From Stenotrophomonas sp. YIM B06876 (GTDB lineage Bacteria > Pseudomonadota > Gammaproteobacteria > Xanthomonadales > Xanthomonadaceae): DNA of 64,000 nucleotides. The stretch lies in the NCBI RefSeq assembly GCF_030711595.1, contig NZ_JAUJUJ010000009.1, forward strand, positions 1 through 64,000, written 5' to 3'. The translations under genes and the position numbers were made by a program. This document shows positions 26,505-34,961 of this stretch, piece after piece. Under the pieces are notes generated by a model. That model was not told the origin of the DNA and searched no databases. It was given only the letters and a program-made list of their open reading frames with translations. Position 1 is the stretch's first letter; each line of letters begins with the position of its first letter.

Positions 26505-27797
26505 TCAGGCCACCTTTTCGACCTCGAATTGCGCTTCTTCGGTGGAGCCGGTCAGCGCGGTGGTCGACGACTGGCCCTGCTGGATCGCCTGGGTGACCGC
26601 ATCGAAGTAGCCGGTGCCGACTTCGCGCTGGTGCTTGACCGCGGTGAAGCCCCGCTCGGCCGCGGCGAACTCGGCTTCCTGCAGTTCCACGAAGGCGCTC
26701 ATCTGCCGGCGTGCATAGCCGTGGGCCAGGTTGAACATGCCGTAGTTCAACGCGTGGAAGCCGGCCAGGGTGATGAACTGGAACTTGTAGCCATAGCTGC
26801 CCAGCTCCTTCTGGAATCTGGCGATGGTGGCGTCGTCCAGGTTCTTCTTCCAGTTGAAGCTGGGCGAGCAGTTGTAGGCCAGCAGCTTGCCCGGGAACCT
26901 GGCGTGGATCGCCTCGGCGAACTGGCGGGCGAACTCCAGGTCCGGCTTGCCGGTCTCGCACCACACCAGATCGGCATAGGGGGCGTAGGCCAGGCCGCGG
27001 CTGATCGCCTGCTCCAGGCCGTTGCGGGTCTTGTAGAAGCCTTCCACGGTGCGCTCGCCGGTGGCGAACGGGCGATCGTTGGCGTCGATGTCGCTGGTCA
27101 GCAGGTCGGCGGCCTCGGCATCGGTACGCGCCACCAGCAGGGTCGGCACGCCCAGCACGTCGGCGGCCAGGCGCGCGGCGTTGAGCTTCTCGATCGCCTC
27201 GCGGGTCGGCACCAGCACCTTGCCGCCCATGTGGCCGCACTTCTTGACCGAGGCCAGCTGGTCCTCGAAGTGCACGCCGGCCGCGCCGGCCTCGATCATC
27301 GCCTTCATCAGTTCAAATGCGTTGAGCACGCCGCCGAAACCGGCCTCGGCATCGGCCACGATCGGCTGCAGGAAGTCGATGTCGTCCTTGCCTTCGGCAT
27401 GGTGCAACTGGTCGGCACGCAGCAGGGTGTTGTTGATGCGCTTGACCACCGCCGGCACCGAATCGGCCGGGTACAGCGACTGGTCCGGGTACATCTGCCC
27501 GGCCAGGTTGGCATCGGCCGCGACCTGCCAGCCGGACAGGTAGATGGCATTGAGGCCGGCCTTGACCTGCTGCATGGCCTGGTTGCCGGTCAGCGCGCCG
27601 AGCGCGTTGACGAAATCCTTCTCATGCAGGGACTTCCACAGCTTCTGCGCGCCCAGCCGCGCCAGTGAGTGCTCCACGTGCACGGTGCCGCGCAGGCGCA
27701 CCACGTCGGCGGCGGTGTAGTTGCGGATGATGCCGGCCCAGCGCGGGTCGGTGTTCCAAGCGTGCTGGATCTGTTCGGCGGTCTGCAGGGTGCTCAT
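26505..27797 (-). CDS. aceA: Isocitrate lyase
   Basis: 430-residue glyoxylate-shunt enzyme cleaving isocitrate to glyoxylate and succinate. The catalytic loop KKCGHMGGK (Cys nucleophile) is present, with the metal and substrate region [11 protein letters not shown] (written [10 protein letters not shown] here), [11 protein letters not shown], the [12 protein letters not shown] segment and [13 protein letters not shown]. Length is typical of the short bacterial type. The ATG has GGAGAATCGAC upstream. It follows aceB on the same strand, but with a roughly 170-bp REP array between. Confidence 0.97.
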   Translation of the reverse strand: MSTLQTAEQIQHAWNTDPRWAGIIRNYTAADVVRLRGTVHVEHSLARLGAQKLWKSLHEKDFVNALGALTGNQAMQQVKAGLNAIYLSGWQVAADANLAGQMYPDQSLYPADSVPAVVKRINNTLLRADQLHHAEGKDDIDFLQPIVADAEAGFGGVLNAFELMKAMIEAGAAGVHFEDQLASVKKCGHMGGKVLVPTREAIEKLNAARLAADVLGVPTLLVARTDAEAADLLTSDIDANDRPFATGERTVEGFYKTRNGLEQAISRGLAYAPYADLVWCETGKPDLEFARQFAEAIHARFPGKLLAYNCSPSFNWKKNLDDATIARFQKELGSYGYKFQFITLAGFHALNYGMFNLAHGYARRQMSAFVELQEAEFAAAERGFTAVKHQREVGTGYFDAVTQAIQQGQSSTTALTGSTEEAQFEVEKVA

Positions 27798-27831
27798 GTC
27801 GATTCTCCAGGGGTGGGGGCAACGCAGGCAT

Positions 27832-28001
27832 GCAGCGGGGCAGCGCCCCGCTCTACGGATTGCGGGTGGGTAGCGCCGGGCTTTGCCCGGCTGACGCGGG
27901 AATGCAGCGGGGCAACGCCCCGCTCTACGGATTGCGGGTGGTAGCGCCGGGCTTTGCCCGGCTGATGCGGGAATGCAGCGAGGCAGCGCCCCGCTCTACG
28001 G
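27832..28001. repeat. Tandem GTAG-type REP array between aceB and aceA
   Basis: Three copies of GCAGCGGGGCARCGCCCCGC ending in CTAC (CTAC at 27853, 27925 and 27996) alternate with two copies of GTAGCGCCGGGCTTTGCCCGGC (GTAG at 27870 and 27941), giving a repeat period of about 70-72 bp. The stems can fold in aceBA mRNA. The last CTAC contains the aceB stop codon. The units match Stenotrophomonas-type GTAG palindromes. Confidence 0.88.
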
Positions 28002-29636
28002 CAGGCGGTCGTAGGCAGGCAGGGTCAGGAAATCGGTGAGCTCCTCGCGGCGGCTGAGCTCGGCCAGCAGCGCGATGGACTCGGGGATCCGGGCACTGCC
28101 GGGCAGCGCGGCGGTGTCGCCCAGCCGCGCCGGCAGCTGCGCCAGCGTGGCGTCGAGCAGGGCCAGGTCGATCGCGGTGCCGTCGTCCAGGTGCTGGTTG
28201 CCGGCGTGGATCCACTGCCAGATCTGGCTGCGGCTGATCTCGGCAGTGGCCGCGTCCTCCATCAGGTGGTGGATCGGCACGCAGCCGTGGCCATCCAGCC
28301 ACGCGGCCAGGTAGCGCACGCAGACTTCGACATTGCCTTCGAAGCCGGCGCGGGTGATGGTGCCCGGCGGGCGCGCGATCAGTTCCTCGCGGCCCACGCG
28401 CACATCCTGGCGCAGCACGTGATGCTGGTGGGGCGTGGGCATGTGCGCATCGAAGATCGCCTGGGCCACCGGGATCAGGGCCGGATGCGCCACCCAGGTG
28501 CCGTCATGGCCGGCGGTGACTTCGCGCAGCTTGTCGGCGCGCACCCGCGCCATCGCCTGTTCGTTGGCGGCCGGATCATGGTTGATCGGAATCTGCGCGG
28601 CCATGCCGCCCATCGCGTGGGCGCCGCGGCGGTGGCAGGTGTGGATCAGCAGTTCCGAATAGGCCTTCAGGAACGGCTGCGTCATCGTCACCTGGCCGCG
28701 TTCGGGCAGCACGCGGTCGGCGTGGCAGCGGAAGGTCTTGATGTAGGAGAAAATGTAATCCCAGCGGCCGCAGTTCAGGCCGACGATGCGCGCGCGCAGC
28801 GCATGCAGGATCTCGTCCATCTCGAACACCGCCGGCAGCGTCTCGATCAGCACGGTGACCTTGATCTGCCCGTGCGGCAGGCCGAGCATGCCTTCGATGT
28901 GCGCCAGCGCGGTCTCCCACAGCGCCGCCTCTTCCATGCTCTGCAGCTTGGGCAGGTAGAAGTACGGGCCACGCTGTTTGCACATCAGCGTGCGCGCATT
29001 GTGGAAAGCGAACAGCGCCGCATCGAACAGGCCGCCGGCAATGGGCTGGCCATCGACCAGCACGTGTTTCTCGTCCAGATGCCAGCCGCGCGGACGCACG
29101 ATCAGCACCGCCTGCTCGGCGAACGGGCGCAGACGGTAGTGCTTGCCGGGGCCGTTGGCGGTGGCCGGCGCGGTGTATTCCAGGGTGCCGCGCACCGCCT
29201 CGATCATCGACTGCTGGCCGGCCAGCAGGTTGCGCCAGGTCGGCGAGGTCGAATCCTCGAAGTCGGCCATGAACACCTTGGCGCCGGAATTGAGCGCGTT
29301 GATCACCATCTTCGGATCGGTCGGGCCGGTGATCTCGACGCGGCGGTCCTGCAGCGCGGCCGGGATCGGTGCCACGCTCCAGTCCCCGGTGCGGATGGCG
29401 GCGGTGTCGGGGCGGAAATCCGGCAGCCCGCCCTGGTCGAAGAACGCCTGCCGCTGGCGCCGCGCGGCCAGTTGCTGCTGGCGCCCGGTTTCCACCGCGC
29501 GGTGCAGCGATACCAGCAGCGCCAGGGCCCCGGCCGGCAGCAGGGTCGACTGTCCGGCCAGCCGGGTGGGCACAGTGACGCCCGGAGTCGGGCGAGGAAA
29601 GGTCTCGGCGTGGGGCGCAGCGGCGACGGCGGGCAT
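27996..29636 (-). CDS. aceB: Malate synthase A
   Basis: 546-residue glyoxylate-shunt enzyme condensing glyoxylate with acetyl-CoA to malate. Signatures: MADFEDSTSPTW, catalytic Arg in IVRPRGWHLDEKHV, the ETLPAVFEMDEIL segment, GLNCGRWDYIFSYIK, and DGTWVAHPAL near the C-terminal domain with the catalytic Asp in MEDAATAEISR. Its length and N-terminus fit isoform A, not G. The stop codon TAG is part of a REP head. It is transcribed divergently from a LysR regulator with 108 bp between and shares direction with aceA. Confidence 0.96.
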   Translation of the reverse strand: MPAVAAAPHAETFPRPTPGVTVPTRLAGQSTLLPAGALALLVSLHRAVETGRQQQLAARRQRQAFFDQGGLPDFRPDTAAIRTGDWSVAPIPAALQDRRVEITGPTDPKMVINALNSGAKVFMADFEDSTSPTWRNLLAGQQSMIEAVRGTLEYTAPATANGPGKHYRLRPFAEQAVLIVRPRGWHLDEKHVLVDGQPIAGGLFDAALFAFHNARTLMCKQRGPYFYLPKLQSMEEAALWETALAHIEGMLGLPHGQIKVTVLIETLPAVFEMDEILHALRARIVGLNCGRWDYIFSYIKTFRCHADRVLPERGQVTMTQPFLKAYSELLIHTCHRRGAHAMGGMAAQIPINHDPAANEQAMARVRADKLREVTAGHDGTWVAHPALIPVAQAIFDAHMPTPHQHHVLRQDVRVGREELIARPPGTITRAGFEGNVEVCVRYLAAWLDGHGCVPIHHLMEDAATAEISRSQIWQWIHAGNQHLDDGTAIDLALLDATLAQLPARLGDTAALPGSARIPESIALLAELSRREELTDFLTLPAYDRLP

Positions 29637-29691
29637 GGTCGGGTCCTGCGGATGTCGGGAAGTCCACCGTGCCGCCGCAAACGACTATTTG

Positions 29692-29707
29692 GCAAAACAG
29701 TTTTTGC
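29692..29707. promoter_or_regulatory. Inverted repeat in aceB-LysR intergenic region
   Basis: GCAAAA-CAGT-TTTTGC lies 56 bp before the aceB start, with a 10-bp palindrome ATTTATAAAT at 29714-29723 beside it. AT-rich dyads in a divergent LysR intergenic region are typical binding sites of the regulator. Confidence 0.45.
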
Positions 29708-29744
29708 AATGTCATTTATAAATTGTGCTAATAATCAGTTAGAC

Positions 29745-30713
29745 ATGCCCAGCAAACCGCCCGCAACCCCTCGTTTTTCCTACAAATCCGACCGGCTCAA
29801 GCCGCTGCGCGCGTTCTGCCAGACGGTGCGGCTGGGTTCGGTCTCGCGGGCGGCCGAGGCGCTTTTCGTCAGCCAGCCGGCGGTGAGCCTGCAGCTGCAG
29901 GCGCTGGAGCGCGAGCTGGGGGTTGTGCTGTTCGAGCGCAGCGGGCGCCGGCTGGCGCCCAGCCGCGAGGGGCAGCTGCTGTACGAAATGGCGCTGCCGC
30001 TGGTGGAAAGCCTGGACGGACTGCCCGCCGGGTTCCGCGACAAGGTCCGCGGACTGGATGCGGGTGAACTCAATATCGCCGCCAATTCGTCGACGATCCT
30101 GTATCTGTTACCGAAAATAGTCGCAAATTTCCGGCATCGGCATCCGGACGTGCGGCTGGTGCTGCACAACGCCATCAGTGCCGACGGCACCGATCTGCTA
30201 CGCAGCGATGCCGCCGATCTGGCGGTCGGTTCGATGCTGGACGTGCCCGGCGACCTGACCTATGCACCGGCCTACCGCTTCGAGCAGGTGTTGATCACCC
30301 CGCCCGATCACCCGCTTACCCGCAAACCGGCGCTGACCCTGGAAGATCTTTCGCCGTGGCCGCTGATCCTGCCGCCGCGGCGCCAGGTCACCTGGCGGCT
30401 GGTGGACCTGGTGTTCCAGCAACACCAGGTGCCCTACCGGGTGGCGCTGGAAGTCGGCGGCTGGGAGGTGATCAAGCAGTACGTGGCGATGGGCATGGGC
30501 ATCTCCATCGTCACCGCGCTGTGCCTGAACGAGGGCGATCGCGACAAGCTGGCCACCCGGTCGATGAGCGGGTACTTCCCCGAGCGCAGCTATGGCGTGG
30601 TGGTGCGCCGTGGCAAGGCGCTGTCGCCCCAGGCGCGCGCCTTCATCGAGCTGATCCAGCCGGACCTGTTCGCCCCGCGCAGCTATGACGAACCGGGGCA
30701 TTCGGAGCGCTGA
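29745..30713 (+). CDS. LysR-family regulator, probably of the glyoxylate shunt
   Basis: 322-residue LysR-type regulator. The helix-turn-helix is at about 24-45 (VRLGSVSRAAEALFVSQPAV), followed by a periplasmic-binding-protein-like effector domain (NIAANSSTILYLLPKIVANF ... GWEVIKQYVAMGMGISIVTA), whose pattern is close to CysB/Cbl-type regulators. It is divergent from aceBA, which it may control; the effector is unknown. I chose ATG 29745 as the protein's conserved part starts shortly after. ATG 29709, twelve codons upstream in the same frame, is possible but would place the start next to the putative operator. Confidence 0.85.
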   Translation: MPSKPPATPRFSYKSDRLKPLRAFCQTVRLGSVSRAAEALFVSQPAVSLQLQALERELGVVLFERSGRRLAPSREGQLLYEMALPLVESLDGLPAGFRDKVRGLDAGELNIAANSSTILYLLPKIVANFRHRHPDVRLVLHNAISADGTDLLRSDAADLAVGSMLDVPGDLTYAPAYRFEQVLITPPDHPLTRKPALTLEDLSPWPLILPPRRQVTWRLVDLVFQQHQVPYRVALEVGGWEVIKQYVAMGMGISIVTALCLNEGDRDKLATRSMSGYFPERSYGVVVRRGKALSPQARAFIELIQPDLFAPRSYDEPGHSER

Positions 30714-30873
30714 TTCCGACCTTTTCGACCGGTTGCACCCTGCTGTTGCCGGGCGCGGACTGCACGGCCAGGTCGCCGCGGCCGCGCGGGAACGCATCCG
30801 CCCGGAAACCTGGACCACGCCAGCGGCAGCCCTCCGGCCGTGGGCCGGCGCGAGCCGCCGGGGCACGCCGCGC

Positions 30874-31488
30874 CTACAGCTTCAACCACTCCGCGCCTTC
30901 GCCGCGCCGCCAGTACACCGCCACCGCCCTGCCGTAGACCTCGCCGGCGTTGACCAGGCCGAAGAAGCGCCCATCGAAGCTGTCGCCCCGGTGATCGCCC
31001 AGCACCAGCAGCTTGCCTTCGGGGATCACCAGCTCGGCGATGTCCGGACCGCCGCCGGCCGCGAGATCCAGCCGCACCAGCTTCGAGTCGAAGACTTCGC
31101 CGGCGGCATCGCGCTGCAGCGGCTGGCCGTTGATGCTCAGGTGCCCGGCCTGCAATCGCACCCGATCGCCGGCTACGGCGGCGACCCGTTTGATCAACCG
31201 GGTGCCATCGGCCGGTGAATTGAACACCACCACATCGCCACGCTGCGGCCGGCCTGCGGCAAGCAGCTGCGTCGCGGTGAATGGCAGGCGCAGCCCGTAG
31301 GCGCGCATGTCCACCACCACCCGGTCGCCCGGCATCAAGGTCGGCTGCATCGATCCGCTGGGCACCTGGTAGTGGTTGGCCAGCGAGTCACGTGCTGCGG
31401 CCAGCAGCGCCAGAAGCAGCAGCACGGGAACCAGTTCTTTCCGCAACCAGGCCAACACGGGATGGGGCACGGCGGTTTCACGGCGCAT
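30874..31488 (-). CDS. Signal peptidase I (S26A family), short form
   Basis: 204-residue membrane serine protease that cleaves Sec signal peptides. It has one N-terminal membrane segment (VPVLLLLALLAAARDS), catalytic Ser46 in VPSGSMQPTL and catalytic Lys100 in TRLIKRVAAVAGD, and GDHRGDSFDGRFFGLV near the end. This is shorter than the usual LepB, with a single membrane span, so it is probably an accessory signal peptidase beside a housekeeping LepB elsewhere. ATG 31488 has an excellent GAGGAAGC site. The terminator of the upstream peptidase gene separates it from that gene. Confidence 0.9.
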   Translation of the reverse strand: MRRETAVPHPVLAWLRKELVPVLLLLALLAAARDSLANHYQVPSGSMQPTLMPGDRVVVDMRAYGLRLPFTATQLLAAGRPQRGDVVVFNSPADGTRLIKRVAAVAGDRVRLQAGHLSINGQPLQRDAAGEVFDSKLVRLDLAAGGGPDIAELVIPEGKLLVLGDHRGDSFDGRFFGLVNAGEVYGRAVAVYWRRGEGAEWLKL

Positions 31489-31636
31489 GGCGCTTCCTCG
31501 GCAAGGGTCAGCGCTCAGACCTGCGGACCGGGCGCCAGGTTCCGCAGCCCCGCAACGCCCGCGCAGCAGCTCCGGAACGCGCAGGCGTCGGCCCGCCGAT
31601 CCGCTGCGCGGCAGCGCCCGGGCGTGTGGCGAACAC

Positions 31637-31665
31637 AAAAAAAGCGGGAGGGTCGCCCCTCCCGC
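31637..31665 (-). terminator. Intrinsic terminator of the M3 peptidase gene
   Basis: On the minus strand GCGGGAGGG, a GCGA loop, CCCTCCCGC and then seven T: a textbook rho-independent terminator, 29 bp after the stop codon of the M3 peptidase gene. Confidence 0.9.
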
Positions 31666-31693
31666 CAGCATCGTCCACCGACCGCCGACCTGC

Positions 31694-33853
31694 TTACTTC
31701 AGCCCGCGGTTTTCCAGCAGCGGCTCAACGCTGGGATCCTTGCCGCGGAAGTCGCGATAGAGCTGGGCCAGCTCGACGCTGTTGCCGCGCGAGAGCACCT
31801 TGTCACGGAAGATCTGACCGTTTTCCGGGGTCAGGCCGCCGTTCTCCTTGAACCACTGGAACGCATCATGGTCGAGTACCTCGGCCCAGAAGTAGGCGTA
31901 GTAACCGGCCGAATAGCCACCGCCCCAGATGTGGTCGAAATAGCTGGTGCGGTAACGCGGCGGCACCTGCGGCAGGTCCACCTTGAAACGCTTGAGCGAG
32001 GCGGCCTCGAACGTATCCACGTCCTGCAGCGGCGCATCGGCCTTGAGCGTGTGCCAGGACAGGTCCAGCAGTGCAGCCGCCAGGTATTCGGTGGTCGCAT
32101 AGCCCTGGTTGAAGGTGCGCGCCTTGACGATCTTGTCCACCAGCGGCTGCGGCATCGGCTCGCCGGTCTTGTAGTGCTTGGCGTAGTTGGCGAACACCTT
32201 CGGATCCAGCGCCCAGTGCTCGTTGAACTGGGACGGGAACTCGACAAAGTCGCGCGAGGTGCTGGTGCCGGCGATCGACGGGTACTTCACGTTGGAGAAC
32301 ATGCCATGCAGCGCGTGGCCGAACTCGTGGAACAGGGTGGTCACATCATCCCAGCTCAGCAGCGCCGGCTGCCCGGGCGCCGGCTTGGTGAAGTTGCACA
32401 CGTTGTAGACCACCGGCTTGGTGCCGGTCAGGCCATCCTGTTCGACGAACGCGTCCATCCACGCGCCACCGGACTTGCTGTCGCGCTTGAAGTAGTCGGT
32501 GTAGAACAGCGCCAGCGAGCTGCCGTCCTTGTCGAACACCTCATACACTTTCATGTCGGCATGGTAGGTGGGGATGTCGCGGCGTTCCTTGAAGGTGATG
32601 CCGTACAGCTGCGTGGCCGCATAGAACACGCCGTTCTTGAGTACGTTGTCGAGTTCGAAGTACGGCTTGATCTGGGTCTCGTCCAGGTCGAACTTGGCCT
32701 TGCGCACCTGCTCGGCGTAGAAATCCCAGTCCGCGGCAGTGGCCTTGAAGCCCCCCTTCTGCGCGTCGATCACCTTCTGGATTTCGGCCAGTTCGCCGCG
32801 CGCCTTGGCGGTGGCCGCCGGCACCGTGTCGGTCAGCAGCTTCAGCGCCATGGCCGGGGTCTTGGCCATCTGGTCGCCGAGGCTGTAGGCGGCGTAGTTC
32901 TCGAAGCCGAGCAGCCGGGCCTTCTGCGCCCGCAGCTGGGCCAGACGCTGGATGGTCTGCCGGGTATCGTGGGCATCGCCCTTCTCGGCCCGGGTTTCCG
33001 AGGCGTTGAGCACTTCGGTGCGCAGCGCGCGGTCGCTGAGCGAAACCAGTTCCGGCTGCTGGGTGGTGTTCTGCAGGGCCAGCAGGTATTTGCCATCGAG
33101 CTTGCGCGCTTTGGCGTCTTCGGCGGCCGCGGCAATCGCCCCCTCGTCCAGCCCGGCCAGGCGCGCCCTGTCGTCCACCACCACCGCAGCGGCGGCGGTC
33201 GCAGCGACCAGCCGGGTGTGGAACTGGGTCGACAGCGTGGTCTCTTCAACGTTGAGCTTGCGCAGGCTGTCCTTGTCGGTATCGGACAACTGCGCGCCGG
33301 CGCGCACGAACGCCAGGTAGTCGCGCTCGAGCAGGTGCGTCTGCACCGCGTCCAGGCCCAATGACTGGCGCTGGTCGTACAGGGTCTTGACCCGTGCGAA
33401 CAGCTTCGGGTCCAGGTTGATCTCGTCCTGGTGCGCGGCCAGCAGCGGCGCCACCTCTTCCTGGATCTTCTGCCGTGCATCGTTGGTATCGGCCTGCACC
33501 AGGCCGAAGAAGATGCGCGAGACGCGATCAAGCGTTTCACCGCTGCGCTCCAGCGCCTCGATGGTGTTGTCGAAGGTGGCCGGCTCGGGGTTGTCGGCGA
33601 TCTTGCGCACTTCAGCCAGGTGCAGCGCCATGCCCTGCTTGAACGCCGGCAGGAAGTCGCTGTCCTGGATTTTGTCGAACGGCGGCGCCTGGAACGGCAG
33701 CGTGCTGGCACTGAGCAGCGGATTGGTCGAAGCATCGGCCGGCTGGCTGGCAGCGGGCGCAGGCGGGGTGGCGGACACGGGGGTGGACTCCTTGCCGGAA
33801 CAGGCAGTCAGCGCAAGGCTGATGGCGGCGGCCAGAATGACGGTACGCGACAT
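31694..33853 (-). CDS. dcp: M3-family zinc metallopeptidase lipoprotein (Dcp-like)
   Basis: 719-residue oligopeptidase of family M3 (peptidyl-dipeptidase Dcp/oligopeptidase A). It starts with a lipoprotein signal, MSRTVILAAAISLALTAC, with Cys as lipid site, so it is anchored in the periplasm. The zinc site is HEFGHALHGMF, with the third Glu ligand in the EFPSQFNEHW region. Helices typical of the family fill the first two-thirds. ATG 33853 has CAGGAG upstream. A strong terminator follows. Whether it removes dipeptides or cleaves endoproteolytically cannot be told, so the symbol is tentative. Confidence 0.92.
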   Translation of the reverse strand: MSRTVILAAAISLALTACSGKESTPVSATPPAPAASQPADASTNPLLSASTLPFQAPPFDKIQDSDFLPAFKQGMALHLAEVRKIADNPEPATFDNTIEALERSGETLDRVSRIFFGLVQADTNDARQKIQEEVAPLLAAHQDEINLDPKLFARVKTLYDQRQSLGLDAVQTHLLERDYLAFVRAGAQLSDTDKDSLRKLNVEETTLSTQFHTRLVAATAAAAVVVDDRARLAGLDEGAIAAAAEDAKARKLDGKYLLALQNTTQQPELVSLSDRALRTEVLNASETRAEKGDAHDTRQTIQRLAQLRAQKARLLGFENYAAYSLGDQMAKTPAMALKLLTDTVPAATAKARGELAEIQKVIDAQKGGFKATAADWDFYAEQVRKAKFDLDETQIKPYFELDNVLKNGVFYAATQLYGITFKERRDIPTYHADMKVYEVFDKDGSSLALFYTDYFKRDSKSGGAWMDAFVEQDGLTGTKPVVYNVCNFTKPAPGQPALLSWDDVTTLFHEFGHALHGMFSNVKYPSIAGTSTSRDFVEFPSQFNEHWALDPKVFANYAKHYKTGEPMPQPLVDKIVKARTFNQGYATTEYLAAALLDLSWHTLKADAPLQDVDTFEAASLKRFKVDLPQVPPRYRTSYFDHIWGGGYSAGYYAYFWAEVLDHDAFQWFKENGGLTPENGQIFRDKVLSRGNSVELAQLYRDFRGKDPSVEPLLENRGLK

Positions 33854-33946
33854 GCAACGGGCTCCTGTAGGACGGGTTTCAACTTCAGCCGGACACACTA
33901 CTCCCATCACCACAGGCGTGGCATGTGCTGCTGCCGGCTGCCGGAC

Positions 33947-34543
33947 TCAGCGGGTGTCGCGGGTCTTGCCGACCCACGGTGCATACCACTGGCGGATGGC
34001 GGCCATGTCGGCGGTGTCGTCGCCGGAGGGATGGAACAGCGGGCCAAAGCCGATCGTGCGCTCGGGATAGTGGAAATACACCATCAAAACCGGCACCTCG
34101 GCCAGCCGTGCGATCTTCAGGAAGCCGGCCTTCCACTGCGTAACCGCCTTGCGCGTGCCTTCGGGGGTGATCGTGTACCACATGCGATCGGACTGGCGCA
34201 GCAGCCGCACCGCCTGTTCAACCGTGCCCTGCGGCGAGCTGCGGTCCAGCGCGATCACGCCCAGCCGGCGCAGCACCGGCCCCAGCGGCCACCAGAACAG
34301 CTGCGCCTTGCCCAGTACCCGCACTTCCAGCCCCAACGCGATCTTGGCCGCCATGCCCCACAGACCGTCCCAGTTGGAGGAATGTGGCGCCACGATCATC
34401 ACCACCTTGGCCACGTCCGGGATCGGGCCCTGCAGCTTCCAGCCACCGGCGCGCAGCACGGTCCGCGCCAGCCAGCGGTTGAAGGCATTCGGCTTGACCT
34501 GCGGCATGTTCGGCGGCACCGCCGGAATAGTCGGGTGATTCAA
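33947..34543 (-). CDS. 1-Acylglycerol-3-phosphate acyltransferase-like protein (PlsC family)
   Basis: 198-residue LPLAT-family acyltransferase. The HX4D catalytic motif is APHSSNWDGLW; the substrate motif is PEGTRKAVTQWKAGF. It acts on a lysophospholipid or another acyl acceptor at the inner membrane. I start it at TTG 34543, because GGGAG lies exactly 7 bp upstream and the arfB stop is only 4 bp away; ATG 34507 is the alternative (186 aa). Last gene of the long minus-strand operon that begins with the HEAT-repeat gene, directly after arfB. Confidence 0.82.
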   Translation of the reverse strand: MNHPTIPAVPPNMPQVKPNAFNRWLARTVLRAGGWKLQGPIPDVAKVVMIVAPHSSNWDGLWGMAAKIALGLEVRVLGKAQLFWWPLGPVLRRLGVIALDRSSPQGTVEQAVRLLRQSDRMWYTITPEGTRKAVTQWKAGFLKIARLAEVPVLMVYFHYPERTIGFGPLFHPSGDDTADMAAIRQWYAPWVGKTRDTR

Positions 34544-34547
34544 AAAA

Positions 34548-34961
34548 TTACTCCCAGTTGCTGGATGAACGTCCGCGTTTGACCTGCGAACGTCCGCGTT
34601 TGGCATCCAAACGCCGCAATTTTGACCCATAGGTCGGCTTGGTGGCCACCCGCGGTTTGGGCACGCTCAGCGCGGTGGCGATAAACGCGTCCAGACGTTC
34701 ACGCGCGTCCTGGCGGTTGCGCTCCTGGGTCCGGAAGCGCTGGGCGTCGATGACCAGTACGCCGTCGGCGGTGACCCGGCGGTCGCGCTTGGCCAGCAGG
34801 CGGGCGCGCAACGCCTCGGACAACGACGGCGAGCCGGCGATATCGAAACGCAACTCCACCGCCGTGGCCACCTTGTTGACGTTCTGCCCCCCCGGTCCGG
34901 AGGCGCGTACAAAGCGTTCGATCAGTTCGTTTTCGGGAATCAGCGGCGGCTTCACTCCCAC
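34548..34961 (-). CDS. arfB: Alternative ribosome-rescue factor / peptidyl-tRNA hydrolase ArfB
   Basis: 137-residue ArfB (YaeJ) protein that enters the empty mRNA channel of stalled ribosomes and hydrolyses peptidyl-tRNA. The catalytic GGQ is at residues 24-26 (ASGPGGQNVNKV), and the basic C-terminal tail (KLRRLDAKRGRSQVKRGRSS) is the part that inserts in the channel. The tail DNA contains a 15-bp direct repeat, GAACGTCCGCGTTTG on the plus strand, giving the KRGRS-KRGRS pair. The start is GTG 34961 with GGAAGGGG upstream; it overlaps the end of the GH18-like gene by 10 bp. Confidence 0.92.
   Translation of the reverse strand: MGVKPPLIPENELIERFVRASGPGGQNVNKVATAVELRFDIAGSPSLSEALRARLLAKRDRRVTADGVLVIDAQRFRTQERNRQDARERLDAFIATALSVPKPRVATKPTYGSKLRRLDAKRGRSQVKRGRSSSNWE

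Noticed and set aside
27832-28001. CRISPR-like array
   Set aside because: Alternating palindromes with GTAG heads and a 70-bp period; no unique spacers and no cas genes. These are REP elements.
30819-30880. Third REP element at the end of the signal peptidase gene (stop TAG in CTAC)
   Set aside because: The GC-rich stem is poor and differs from the other units; similarity limited to GTAG and GC content.
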